A DNA stretch of 40,317 nucleotides from the NCBI RefSeq assembly GCF_001499735.1, contig NZ_LN848257.1, positions 4,256,667 to 4,296,983 on the forward strand, written 5' to 3'. This document shows, in pieces, positions 1 to 8,643 of this stretch. The notes under the pieces were generated by a model. The model made no database searches, was not told the DNA's origin, and saw only the letters and a list, made by a program, of their open reading frames with translations. Both the position numbers and the translations under genes were made by a program. Source of the stretch: Thiocapsa sp. KS1. Its GTDB lineage: Bacteria > Pseudomonadota > Gammaproteobacteria > Chromatiales > Chromatiaceae. Each line of letters starts with the position of its first letter. The first letter of the stretch is position 1.

Positions 1-827
1 GCGACGACCGAGACGAGCCAGTCGAGCGCCGCCTCGCTGCGGTGCAGCGCCGCCGCCCGCAGCAGAAGATGCTCCGCGCTGCGCCTGAAGGGCTCGGCGT
101 TCCAACGGGCGCGCAGCAGATCCAAGGCGCCGTCGAGCCGGGACTCCCCGAGCGCGAGGGCGGCGAGGCCGTTGATCTCCGGGCTCGGCGTAACGAGGAA
201 ACCGCCGACGAAGTCGAGCGCATCCTCCCTGGCCACCTGCAAGAGTGCGACAAGACAGTCGCCCGTCACCTCCGGCTCCGGATCCCCGCCGAGCGCCTTG
301 GAGCGCAGCACCGCCTCGGCCGCCAAGGGTTGCGTGCAGGCGATCGCGCGCGCCGCGCCGCTGCGGGCATGCGGCTCCGGGTCGTGAAGCAGATCGACTA
401 AGTGGATCAGGGCACGCTGATCGCTCGTGGCCGCGAGCCCGATGGCGCAGCTCACCCGTAGATCCACGGCCGTGTCGACGCTGCCGCCCCACACCGGCTC
501 GGGTTGCCGATAGCGGATGCCGGCGATGTAGAAGCTCGCGTCCTGACTGTCCAGCGCGACCAGTGCGCGCGCGATCGCGCCCTTGGCCGTACAGCCTGGG
601 TCACGCTTCGCCGGATCCTCCAGGAAACGGCGATAGGCCGCGATCAAGTCCGGTTCAAGCGCATAGATCAGCCGATCCCCGGCCAGCTCCGCGGCCTTCG
701 CAACCATCAGCCGATGCCGGTGCGTCAACGCCTCTCGTGCCGCGGCCGACACGCGTTCCGGGGTTTCCCGATCACAGAGAGATCGGAAGGCATCGATCTG
801 CTCGCGGATGTCGCGGCGTGGGGCCAT
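1..827 (-). CDS. HEAT-repeat protein, 3' end cut by window edge
   Basis: The frame is open from an ATG at 827-825 to the left edge (about 275 codons) with no stop. An upstream GGAGGA sits 4-9 bases before the ATG. The product begins MAPRRDIREQIDAFR and then becomes a chain of about 30-residue alpha-helical units rich in Ala, Leu, Arg and Asp, with motifs such as DPEPHARSGAARAIA and SPEINGLAALALGES, which are typical of HEAT/PBS-lyase-like repeats. Such repeats act as protein-binding scaffolds, so a regulatory or adaptor role is possible but no partner is indicated. There is no signal peptide or membrane segment, so it is probably cytoplasmic. The C-terminus lies outside the window. The repeat fold is well supported; the function is unknown. 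Confidence 0.75.
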   Translation of the reverse strand, partial: MAPRRDIREQIDAFRSLCDRETPERVSAAAREALTHRHRLMVAKAAELAGDRLIYALEPDLIAAYRRFLEDPAKRDPGCTAKGAIARALVALDSQDASFYIAGIRYRQPEPVWGGSVDTAVDLRVSCAIGLAATSDQRALIHLVDLLHDPEPHARSGAARAIACTQPLAAEAVLRSKALGGDPEPEVTGDCLVALLQVAREDALDFVGGFLVTPSPEINGLAALALGESRLDGALDLLRARWNAEPFRRSAEHLLLRAAALHRSEAALDWLVSVV

Positions 828-1043
828 GGGTTCCTCCGTTGGTCGGGATAGCGTCGATGAAGCCCGAAGGCGCGAGGGATGCGGGCAGAACAGGAGGAGG
901 TTTGCACTTCCAAGCGTAGGCGATTTCGTGGATCCTGAGAAACCCCGGCGAACCCATCGCCAAGCGTAGAGATCGGCCTTGATCGGCCTCAGTCTGACTG
1001 ATGAAGCAGGCCGAAATGGCGCCATATTTGTGAGGAAAGCCGA

Positions 1044-1727
1044 ATGGAAAACGACGTCAAGGATCAATTCGATGCCGTTTCGGAAAGCTATGACAATCAG
1101 CGACGAAAGCTCGTCCCCGGCTTCGACGACTTCTACGGGACGGCGACCTACTTTGCCGAATCCATCACGGATACGCCGCGCATTCTCGATCTCGGTGCCG
1201 GAACGGGCTTATTCAGCGCATTCGTTCTGAAAAAATATCCCGACGCGCAACTCACGCTGCTCGATGTCTCCGACAAGATGCTCGAGGTTGCCCGGGACAG
1301 GTTTGCGGGAAACGGTAACGTACGTTATGTCGCGGCGGACTATTGCACCTCGGGAATCGGCGGGACGTTCGATCTGATCATCTCCGCGCTGTCTATTCAT
1401 CATCTCGAAGATACAGACAAAAAGCGATTATTCGATAACGTCTATGCAGCTCTGACGCCGAAAGGCATGTTCGTCAACGCCGACCAGCACCTCGCCGAGT
1501 CAAGCCGGTACGCGGAGCGGTTCGAGGACTACTGGCGTGACTACGTGAATCGTTTCGAGCATTCGCAGGAGGATATGGATCGCCTCATGCGTCGACGACA
1601 ATTGGATAAGGAGGCGAAGCTGTCGGATCAGATCCAATGGCTTCGGGATGCCGGATTTCAGACCGTCGAATGCGTCTACAAACATGCCTTGCTTTCGGTG
1701 ATGGTTGCCGAGAAGTCAAGCGGGTAA
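1044..1727 (+). CDS. Class I SAM-dependent methyltransferase
   Basis: A 227-residue protein with a Rossmann methyltransferase core. Motif I (ILDLGAGTGLFSAFVL) is near residues 49-64. The acidic end of strand 2 is in LTLLDVSDKMLEVA, followed by motif II-like YVAADY and motif III-like FDLIISALSIHHLED. The N-terminus (KDQFDAVSESYDNQRRKLVP) resembles the Methyltransf_25/12 group of small-molecule or quinone-type methyltransferases. A GAGGAAAG ribosome-binding site precedes the ATG. It appears monocistronic. The substrate cannot be inferred: neither the neighbouring HEAT protein nor the restriction remnants suggest one. It does not look like a DNA methyltransferase, because there is no (D/N)PPY motif. 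Confidence 0.85.
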   Translation: MENDVKDQFDAVSESYDNQRRKLVPGFDDFYGTATYFAESITDTPRILDLGAGTGLFSAFVLKKYPDAQLTLLDVSDKMLEVARDRFAGNGNVRYVAADYCTSGIGGTFDLIISALSIHHLEDTDKKRLFDNVYAALTPKGMFVNADQHLAESSRYAERFEDYWRDYVNRFEHSQEDMDRLMRRRQLDKEAKLSDQIQWLRDAGFQTVECVYKHALLSVMVAEKSSG

Positions 1728-1856
1728 ACAGCTTTCGTGTCCGATCGCCGTTCAGGTATTCTTGGTCGTCCGAGCTCAATCGCTCAGGTTCCCGCTGCGT
1801 CTCCTGGTCCGCCCATTCGATTCGGTCCGCGGTAATTGCGATCCGAGCTGACGTGA

Positions 1857-1967
1857 TCATTCTGAATTCAGGCGCGCACGCGACGACTCGATGATGCGCT
1901 TATCCCGCACCTTGTCGAGTTCTCGAAAGAAAGCAGCTCGGCCGACCGCCCAGTCTTGGCGTAAGCA
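1857..1967 (-). pseudogene. Short C-terminal gene remnant, unidentified
   Basis: About 36 codons ending in TGA read RQDWAVGRAAFFRELDK, then VRDKRIIESSRARLNSE. The composition is protein-like and charged-helical, unlike the Arg/Pro-rich shadow frames around it. There is no start codon or ribosome-binding site. It lies just downstream of the mod remnant on the same strand, so it may be the tail of another gene of the same decayed locus. I do not recognise the family. Confidence 0.3.
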
Positions 1968-1975
1968 AGATGGCG

Positions 1976-2458
1976 TCACGGCGGCGTCACCCGAAACACC
2001 TTCATCACCTCGTCCCCCAGGTGATTGATCACCTTCACCGCGATACGCCCGGAGGCGGGTTTGGGGAAGAGCCGGGAGGTGTCGCTGTTGAGGCTTGCCC
2101 AGGCGTCTTCGTCGATCTCGGCCTTGTGCGCCTGCTGCACCCCGGCGACCTTGAGGTTGTCCAGAATCATCTGCGAAAAGGTCGGCTTGTCTCCGTACCC
2201 GGCATCCGGGTTGGCGACGCTGTTGGCCGGATCAATCAGTTCGTCGTTCTCGTCGACACCGAGCACCCGATGGGGCGACAGACTCTCGACGGTGAAAGGA
2301 CCCGACACGCGGACGGTCTTCTTGTCGGTGTAGGGTTTGTCGTAGAGATACTCGGAATCGGCCTTGGCGGCGATGGAGGCGTCGATCTCTTGCTGGCGAT
2401 TGATGCGGGCCTTCCACCACTCGGCGTGGAACTTTCGCGGCCTCCGGCTAGGAACCAT
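1976..2458 (-). pseudogene. C-terminal remnant of type III-like DNA methyltransferase (mod), internally deleted
   Basis: The 160-codon frame contains FHAEWWKARINRQQEIDASI, then GPFTVESLSPHRVL, MILDNLKVAGVQQAHK, and the end AEIDEDAWASLNSDTSR with GRIAVKVINHLGDEVMKVF. These are hallmark segments of the long site-specific DNA methyltransferases that accompany the res protein at 4902-8047. As I recall the family, QQAHK and AEIDEDAW are separated by a few hundred residues in intact proteins. Here they are joined near 2125, which indicates a large in-frame deletion. The catalytic part (FxGxG and DPPY motifs) is absent. The first ten codons (MVPSRRPRK) look like junction sequence, not native N-terminus. 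Its true N-terminal stub lies at 3772-3858. Non-functional as a methyltransferase. Confidence 0.75.
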
Positions 2459-2532
2459 GCGCTTGACGGGGTGTTTCCCATTCCTCGTAGGGAGAAAATG
2501 ACGCTGTAGAATAGGTAGAGCGAAAGTGCAAC

Positions 2533-2800
2533 CTATTCAACGCCTGCCCGCGCGTTGTGATGGTTTTCGCTGCGCTCTACCCATCCTGAGAGTTCGTGGT
2601 TCAACTGCGCGCCAAAAGGCACTTCCAGGGTCTCTTGCCTTTTCTTGCGAAGATGACGAAGAGCGCGGTGCTGGTGGCGATGGAATCGGAGGTAATGTGC
2701 GCCAAGCGTTCATAGTCGACACCTGAGCGGATCTTCTCATGGGGGGCAAGCCATAGCGTAACCCGATGTTCTTGAGGCTAATCCTGGGGTCGATTCGTAA
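2533..2800 (-). pseudogene. Degenerate gene fragment in two frames
   Basis: Reading leftward from directly after the HNH stop codon, one frame gives a plausible segment: YGLPPHEKIRSGVDYERLAH then ITSDSIATSTALFVIF. It continues in a second frame as RKKRQETLEVPFGAQLNHEL and ends in SGWVERSENHHNARAGVE and a TAG at 2535-2533. A single-base shift near 2640 joins them. The last residues are translated from the palindromic repeat at 2559-2586, so the native end has been lost. No start codon or catalytic motif is visible and I do not recognise the family. It is probably part of the cargo that arrived with the HNH gene or a leftover of the disrupted mod region. Confidence 0.4.
2559..2586 (-). repeat. 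REP-like palindrome GATGGGT-AGAGCGCAGCGAAA-ACCATC
   Basis: On the minus strand this reads GGATGGGTAGAGCGCAGCGA followed by AAACCATC, an imperfect hairpin. A near-identical copy lies at 27407-27433 just downstream of darP. It is an intergenic repeat, translated as GWVERSE when it falls at a gene end. Confidence 0.7.
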
Positions 2801-3718
2801 CTAAGACCCGAGAAAGCAATTGTCATTGTGCCATTTCAGAAACTCAGGGTTCGGTCTGTTCGACGGGGTACTTGGAAAGACCTTTAGTTCTTTCCCATGC
2901 AAAGCATAATAATCACGGCCGTTTGAGAATTCTTCTCGGATTCTGCGGCTCACCTCGACGCGCAGGTTTGATGTGACTGTCATATACCCCCTGTCAAAAA
3001 GGGTGTGAAGGTCAGATCGCAGAAGTAAGCCATTAGATATCTCGTGAGGGCCGTTGTCGGAGTATGGTCGTATGTGTGCCGCCTCCAACACCGGCAGAGT
3101 CCTTTCTCCGGTTATAGAACATCTGCGCTCATATTCGTCTAGAACTAAAACACGAAATCCGCCTTGCCCGAGCCTTGGTTTGATAATTCTGTCTTCCCCG
3201 TATCTTGGGGCTTCGTCATCGGATTTAATCTCGCTCGCTTGTACTTCCATGATTGCTGATCTTGCTTGCTCGAATAGACGTAATCCCTCTCCGGTCGCCG
3301 CATCGTAAGATTTGCCTGTCACAAGATTTGGAGACCAATCGCTCGGCGCGGGGAAGTAATCCGCATCCCTGAGATAAAACGGCTGGGTAAGGATTGTGCA
3401 TCCAATAGTCGGGTTCTTTTCATGATCGCGCCGGATAGAGTTTATCTTAGCTCGAAATTCTGCCAGTGATGCTGCTCCATTCGCTTCTTCGAATGTTGAC
3501 CAGGCGAGATCGAGCGGAAGGGTCGTGTGCCGGATCAGGAAAGCACCCCCAACGATGCGGTGTTCAGGGTAGCGTGTCTTGAAAAGAAAAAGCTCCCCAG
3601 GTTGAATTGCATTGAAAGCAGAAGTACTTCTTGGACGCCAAAAATTCATCTCCACAGCTTCTTTCGCCCGTAAGAAATGAAACCAGTCTCGATCCGTTAG
3701 ACCAACAAAGATTTTCAT
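2801..3718 (-). CDS. HNH endonuclease with EVE/PUA-like N-terminal domain (predicted modification-dependent nuclease)
   Basis: A 305-residue protein. The C-terminal HNH domain (about residues 190-270) shows the order RCSITGERTLPVLEAAHI (Cys...AAH), then ISNGLLLRSDLHTLFDRGYM (asparagine and final His), as in HNH_2 nucleases. The N-terminal half begins MKIFVGLTDRDWFHFLRAK and has GELFLFKTRYPEHRIVGGAF, the beta-rich pattern of EVE/PUA-like pockets that read modified bases in other HNH fusions. I infer a type IV-like restriction enzyme that cuts modified DNA. The gene has clearly lower GC and more A/T-ending codons than its neighbours, which suggests recent transfer. It sits between the N-terminal stub (3772-3858) and C-terminal remnant (1976-2458) of a mod gene, so it replaced or split it. 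The HNH call is firm; the reader-domain call is by pattern only. Confidence 0.8.
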   Translation of the reverse strand: MKIFVGLTDRDWFHFLRAKEAVEMNFWRPRSTSAFNAIQPGELFLFKTRYPEHRIVGGAFLIRHTTLPLDLAWSTFEEANGAASLAEFRAKINSIRRDHEKNPTIGCTILTQPFYLRDADYFPAPSDWSPNLVTGKSYDAATGEGLRLFEQARSAIMEVQASEIKSDDEAPRYGEDRIIKPRLGQGGFRVLVLDEYERRCSITGERTLPVLEAAHIRPYSDNGPHEISNGLLLRSDLHTLFDRGYMTVTSNLRVEVSRRIREEFSNGRDYYALHGKELKVFPSTPSNRPNPEFLKWHNDNCFLGS

Positions 3719-3771
3719 AGGCCGCTTCGCTCAATTTATCCCGATGCTATGAAAGCAGGATTCCAGTGGTA

Positions 3772-3858
3772 CTAGGCCGTCGGGATGCTCTTGCGGGTGG
3801 CCTCGTCGTGAGTGAGGGTCTCGACGTTCAGCGATGAGGTCTTGGGTTTGGGGGTCAT
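3772..3858 (-). pseudogene. N-terminal stub of the mod DNA methyltransferase
   Basis: ATG at 3858-3856, preceded by AAAGGA, encodes MTPKPKTSSLNVETLTHDEA then TRKSIPTA and a TAG. Related Mod proteins start in this way and continue with ...IPTAEY, so the TAG stands where a Glu codon is expected and the next codon is still Tyr. Similarity ends a few bases later and the HNH gene starts at 3718. The stub begins 10 bases after the VapC stop codon, which places mod in the same transcript as the toxin genes and res. Confidence 0.65.
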
Positions 3859-3868
3859 CTTGGGTCCT

Positions 3869-4285
3869 TTAGAGAGCAGGCTGCAGCGAAAGGACGCGTA
3901 TCTCCGAGACCCGGAGCATAGGCTTACCCCATTTTTCACCCGTGATCAGTTCTTCAGCGCCACCGACGATAGCCGCCGCAACATGAACGGCGTCCATTGC
4001 CGCAAGGCCGTACCGAGGGGCAAGCTCGCAAGCCTTACGTGTTACGGCCTGACTCCAACCGATGCGCTTATGAGCGAGCGAAAAGACGCCTTCATAGAAG
4101 GCGACCTCGCGCTGCTGTCGGTGATATTTCGCCTTCGGGATCGTCTCCAGCCAGAGCGCGTCGCTCACGAGAATCGCGCGCCCCGCATCGCGCAGCACGC
4201 CAATCGCGGCGGCACTGAGGGCCGACTGGGCGCGAAAGGCCGCGATCAATACATTGGCGTCCACATAGGTCAAAACGCTATTCAT
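3869..4285 (-). CDS. PIN-domain toxin (VapC-like ribonuclease)
   Basis: A 138-residue PIN protein. The acidic catalytic residues are visible: Asp in TYVDANVLIAAFR near residue 9, Glu in DALWLETIPKAKYHR near 48, and Asp in GLAAMDAVHVAAA near 98, followed by ITGEKWGKPM. Expected role: Mg-dependent RNase toxin neutralised by the upstream antitoxin (4278-4613). The two genes overlap by 8 bases, so they are translationally coupled. The unusual point is the setting: the pair sits between res and mod of a restriction operon on the same strand. The PIN active site is intact, so it may still be functional although the restriction genes are broken. Confidence 0.8.
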   Translation of the reverse strand: MNSVLTYVDANVLIAAFRAQSALSAAAIGVLRDAGRAILVSDALWLETIPKAKYHRQQREVAFYEGVFSLAHKRIGWSQAVTRKACELAPRYGLAAMDAVHVAAAIVGGAEELITGEKWGKPMLRVSEIRVLSLQPAL

Positions 4286-4613
4286 CAGCCGCGCCGCCTT
4301 GACGTCGACGCACCTCGGCGTTGATTTCAGCCCAATCCATCAGATGCATGCCATCAGCAATGGCGTCCTCACGCAGGCTCAACAGGTGCTGCCACTGCGC
4401 GGTGCGCGCGGGATCCTCACCCGCGATAGGCACATCGGCGGATTCGGCGCCGGAGGGCGGCTCGCTACCCCCTAAACGTGCGAGGCGACGCGCGCTGTCG
4501 CGCGCAATCAAAGCCTTCAAGCCCTCTTGGATGAGAGCCTGCCGTTGGGTCAAACCCGTCAGCCGTTGGGCTTCCTCAAGCAAATCGTCATCCAGGGTTA
4601 CGGTTGTACGCAT
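4278..4613 (-). CDS. VapB-type antitoxin with C-terminal extension
   Basis: The start is set at ATG 4613, with GGGGAG about 12 bases upstream. A longer in-frame start at 4688 is unlikely because it would overlap the preceding gene and adds a His/Arg-rich stretch. The N-terminus MRTTVTLDDDLLEEAQRLTG is the ribbon-helix-helix strand and helix of VapB/DUF2191 antitoxins, followed by LTQRQALIQEGLKALIARDS. After about residue 60 an extra tail (ADGMHLMDWAEINAEVRRRQ) is probably the toxin-binding arm. The length is 111 residues, longer than the usual 65-90. Predicted to bind its operator as a dimer and to inhibit the PIN toxin encoded next to it. Confidence 0.75.
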   Translation of the reverse strand: MRTTVTLDDDLLEEAQRLTGLTQRQALIQEGLKALIARDSARRLARLGGSEPPSGAESADVPIAGEDPARTAQWQHLLSLREDAIADGMHLMDWAEINAEVRRRQGGAADE

Positions 4614-4677
4614 ATCGTTGTTGTCTCCCCTGTCATGTCGGTGTTCGTGTCTTGATGCGTTGGCCATGCTGAAAAAA

Positions 4678-4905
4678 TCAACGCTCATTCATCTCATCCC
4701 GAGTGAGCCTACGACCTCCTGTACCGATTTTAGTGCGCAGATCCTGAATGACCTGCATCGCCGCATCGACACGTTGCTGTCGTTGTGCATAATCGGTCAG
4801 CCAGCGGCGAATGAGATCATCGACTGTCGTGCCCTCGGCACGCGCTCGATTCTGGGCCGTTTCAATGAGATCTTCCGCGATGCTGATGGTGATGTCTCTA
4901 GTCAT
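4678..4905 (-). CDS. Small ribbon-helix-helix/antitoxin-like protein
   Basis: 75 residues: MTRDITISIAEDLIETAQNR then ARAEGTTVDDLIRRWLTDYA. The beta strand-helix-helix pattern (DITISIAEDLIETA, TTVDDLIRRWL) fits a CopG/VapB-like DNA-binding fold with a charged C-terminal tail. Its ATG (4905-4903) overlaps the TGA of the res gene (4904-4902), so it is coupled to res. No dedicated toxin follows; the next genes are a complete VapBC-like pair. It may be a solitary antitoxin, a regulator of the restriction operon, or half of a pair whose toxin was replaced. Confidence 0.65.
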   Translation of the reverse strand: MTRDITISIAEDLIETAQNRARAEGTTVDDLIRRWLTDYAQRQQRVDAAMQVIQDLRTKIGTGGRRLTRDEMNER

Positions 4906-7900
4906 TCTCCGCGTCTCCAGATGCTTGCGTTGGATTCTTCGGCGTTGTCGGCTCCCGGATGCAGCGAAGCATCCTGTGTTTCGGGCTCGCCGACAACCTT
5001 CTCGATCATCGTGTTGAACGCGCTTTCGACCTTGGCCTTGAAGTCGGCCTCGATTTGGTAGACGTCGGCGAATTCGGCGAAGGCCCAGCGGCCATGGGTG
5101 CCGAGGTTGTTCACGCCGGGCACCCAGTAGACATCCATGGTGGTCTTCTTCTCCTTGGCATCCTCGCCGCGATAACCCTTGATCTCGACCGTGAGGTTCA
5201 GCAGATCCTCCTCGCCGTGGCCGTCGTCGACCTGCACGATGAAATCGGGTCGGTAGCGGCGCATCTCGGAGCCATACCGGTAGGGAACCTCGAAGCCCAG
5301 GTTGTGGTTTTTGACATAGGCCCTGACTCGCGGATGGGCCTCGGCGACACGGCAGAATTCGGCCTCCCAGTCGCTGTCGAGGATGACCCAGTTGAGGTGG
5401 CAGCGGCGCGCGTCGGTCTCCCAGCGTTCGGTCTTGGAGGTGTTGAAGTTGACGTGCGTGGTGGACCCGACCGGGTTGTAGGGGTCGAGAAGCGCCATGA
5501 TGGGTCGCTCGCCGAGCTGGGTGCGAGTGATGCCGGCGGTGATGCGCTCGCACGCCATGTCCGCGAGAGTCTTGTATTTGAGTTGGGCCGGATAGGTGCC
5601 GCCCTTGCAGTCCAGATAGCCGTCGAGCCATTGACGCGCGATGCGCTTGAGCTGGCCGAACAGATGGAGTTGTGGCTCGCCGTTGGCGTCCCTGAACCGA
5701 CTCAGCAAGAGATGGGATGTCAGCTCGTAGAAGACCTGGGATTGACGCACGTCGCCCGTATGCACCAGGTTGAGATCCACGGTCGCGCCGATGATGCCGG
5801 AATTACGGGTCTCGGCGGCACCGACCAGATCGGGGGAAATGACCAGGATGGAGTCGGCGTCGAATTGGGCGTTCAGGCGGTCTTGCGGTAGCTCGGTGCG
5901 ATAGCCGGCGACGCGGGGGAAACGGATCTCCAGGGCGTCGCGGTCGGGGCGCATCGCCTTGACTCGGATGGTCTCGCGCGGGGCTGCGGCGGGGCGACCG
6001 TGGGGGTGGCGTTGAAATCAAAGGGGATGCCGAGCACGTCGGCATACTCGACGTTGAAGAGCCCCTCTTCGTTTAGATCATAAGACTGGCGGCGCAGCGC
6101 CCGGCCGATGACCTGCTCGCACAGCAGCTGCGTGCCGAAGGCGCGCACCCCGAGGACGTGCGTGACGGTGCTGACGTCCCAGCCCTCGGTGAGCATGGAG
6201 ACGGAGACGACGCAGCGAATCTCGGCCCCGAGTCGGCCGGGCTTGCCGACGGTGTTCATGACCTCGCGCAAGAGGTCCTGGTCGGTCAGGTTCTCGGCCT
6301 GACGGGCATCCCCGGTGCGCTCGATGATCTCGCGACGGAAGCGCTCGATCTCGTCCGAGGCCATGGCGCGGAAGTTGGCATCCAGCGCCTCGCCCGATTC
6401 CAGTTGCTCGCTGTCGATCAAAATGGTTCGGGGGCGCGGCAGCGGGTTGCCGTGCTCGTCATGATTGCGGAACAGGGCCAAGCGACCGGGCTCCAGCTTT
6501 GAGCTGCCATCCTGTTGGTCGCGCTGAAATCCGGAGATGTAGTCGTAGACCAGCTTGGAGGTCGCGGTGTTGTTGCAGACGACGATGAAGCACGGCGGGG
6601 ACGATTTTCCGGTCTTCGTCCAGAGGGCATAGGTTTTCTCGTAGTGTCCGTAGAGTGCCTCCAAAGCGGTCTGCAACTGCGGCGGGAGGTCGAGCGGATT
6701 CAGCGAGGCCGCCTTGCCGCGTCCCTTCTTGGGCATCTTGGCGCGGATGTGCTCCCAGAGGTTGCGGAACATGGGCATCTCGCCGCCGGGGATGTTGTAC
6801 GCAATCGGCACGCGCGGGAGCTTGACGATGCCGCACTCGATGGCATCCATCAGCGAGAAGTCGCTCATGGTCCAGGGGAAGAGCGTGCCTTCCGCATAGC
6901 CCGAGCCGCGTAGGAAAAAGGGAGTGGCGGAGAGGTCGAGGACACGCGCCAGTGCGAGTGTGCGATTCACGGCCTCCAGTCCGGAGATCCAGAGCCGGGC
7001 GGCTTCGTTGTTCTTCTCGGCCTCCTTCTTGTCGTCGCCCTTCAGCTCGCCTTCTGGGGCGCCCCCCGTGGACGCGTTCGGCTTCTCGCGGTAGCAGTGA
7101 TGGGCCTCGTCGTTGATGGCGAGGATGTTCTTCAGGCCCATCAGATCCGGCATGACACGCTGGAGCATCTGACCTTCGGTCTCCAGCGTATTCAGGGCCT
7201 CGCCGACGCGGCCTTGGAGCAACAGACGACCGCCTTTGGTGATCTCGATACGCTCGCGCCGCTTGAAGGCGTGGTAGTTGGTGATGACGATCTTGGCCTG
7301 GCGGACCTCGCCCATCAAATCGGCGGGTACCAACTCACGACGCGAGTAGTAGCTGTCCGGATCGTTGGGTTGAAGGACGCGCAGGCGGTCCTTGATGGTC
7401 AGACCGGGCGCGACGATGAGAAAGCCGCGGCTGAAGCGCTTGCTGTCCGGCCGGCGCACGGCGTTGATGGTCTGCCACGCAATCAACATGGCCATGACTG
7501 TGGTCTTGCCCGCGCCGGTTGCGAGCTTGAGGGCCAGCCGCATCAGCTCGGGGTTGGCGTCGTGGTTGGCATCGGTCAAATGGGTCAGGAAACCTCAACC
7601 GGCCTTGCCGATCCGGGGTGCGACCTCGGTCAGCCAGATGGCGGTTTCGACGGCTTCGATCTGGCAGAAGAAAGGGCGGAGACTGCTGAAGGGATGGTGG
7701 CGCCAGTGCTGCAGGAGGCGTGCGGTCTCCGGGGTGACGCGCCAGTGGTTCGGGTCGGGATCCCGGCGCCAGCGGTCGACCTCTTGGCGCACGCCGTTGA
7801 TGATGGCGGTATGGGCGTAACGCTGGTCCTCCGTGCTCAGGCCCTTGCCGTCGTCGAACGGGATCTCGCTCTGCTTGGGCGCACCCTTCTGCTTCTTCGG

Positions 7901-8047
7901 CTTGGGGATGGGCGTGACGAACTGGGCGTTGCGCCGAGTCTCGATGATCTTTTGGGTTGGCTGACCCGTGTTGTCCAGCTCCCAATGGCACGTTGGATAG
8001 TCGTAGGGTGAGTTGAGGATCGGCCGATCGAAGAAGGGGTTGCCCAC
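4902..8047 (-). pseudogene. Type III-like restriction endonuclease (res), interrupted by one stop and one frameshift
   Basis: Three consecutive frames rebuild one protein of about 1,048 residues. The start is probably GTG 8047 (VGNPFFDRPILNSP), with AGGA upstream. The first part ends in IGKAG and an in-frame TGA at 7597-7595; the same frame resumes directly with GFLTHLTDANHDANPEL. The second part carries helicase motifs: Walker A LATGAGKTTVMA, NDEAHHC, DLSATPFFLRG and VIGRALRRQ. Near 5975-5985 one base is missing after AYVAPPQP-like sequence (VAPPQP); the third frame picks up with IRVKAMRPDRDALEIRFPRV. It carries the nuclease signature PDFIVQV...LTVEIKGYR (PD-ExK type). The lesions are few, so decay is recent or sequencing errors are possible; the wrecked mod partner favours true decay. 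It would cut and translocate DNA with Mod. Confidence 0.85.
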
Positions 8048-8259
8048 GGTGCTCGTCCTGGCTGGCGGGAAGCCTGCAAGGCTAGAGCATCCGGACCGAT
8101 ACGACAAACCGGATGCTTTTCGTGTGTTCAGCGTCGCGTGGACGTTGATTCCGTTGCCATCGCGCCGGGCGCCGACCGGGAACAGCGCAGACTCGTTGTC
8201 GCTCTGCGCCCCCTGCCGATGCTTGCCGATACAGGGGCGGGCAGGATGCTGCGACGGGT

Positions 8260-8643
8260 TCAGGTGGACGGACGCACGAGCCGAGTCTCCGGCAGGTACT
8301 CGCGGAACAGCCGATCATAGGTGAGGATTTGCATCCCCTCGCACTGGGCTTGCGCGATCAGTAGGCGATCGAAGGGGTCTTTGTGATACGCGGGGAGGTC
8401 GAGTACGGCCTGGGCATGGCTCGGCGTGATATAGAGCCAACCGAATCCCTGTGCCTCGACATCCTCGACGATCCGACGCGAGGGGAGCGTCATCTTGCCC
8501 AAGGCATGCTTGATCGACATCTCCCAAACCGAAACGGCGCTGACAAAGGCCCCGGTCTGCTGGATCAGGTCGACCGTCTCGGGATCGGACAGCGCATCCA
8601 TCATCCAGTCGTAGAGGATGCAGGTATCAAGCAGCAGGCGCAT
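8260..8643 (-). CDS. PIN-domain toxin of a Phd/PIN pair
   Basis: 127 residues with a complete PIN acidic set: MRLLLDTCILYDW (Asp6), SAVSVWEMSIKHALGK (Glu near 41), and KDPFDRLLIAQAQCEGM (Asp in the third motif), then ILTYDRLFREY. This is the COG3744-like branch of VapC-type RNases. It overlaps the antitoxin gene by 17 bases. Predicted endoribonuclease toxin. It lies about 210 bases upstream of the res start on the same strand, so it could share transcripts with the restriction operon. Confidence 0.85.
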   Translation of the reverse strand: MRLLLDTCILYDWMMDALSDPETVDLIQQTGAFVSAVSVWEMSIKHALGKMTLPSRRIVEDVEAQGFGWLYITPSHAQAVLDLPAYHKDPFDRLLIAQAQCEGMQILTYDRLFREYLPETRLVRPST

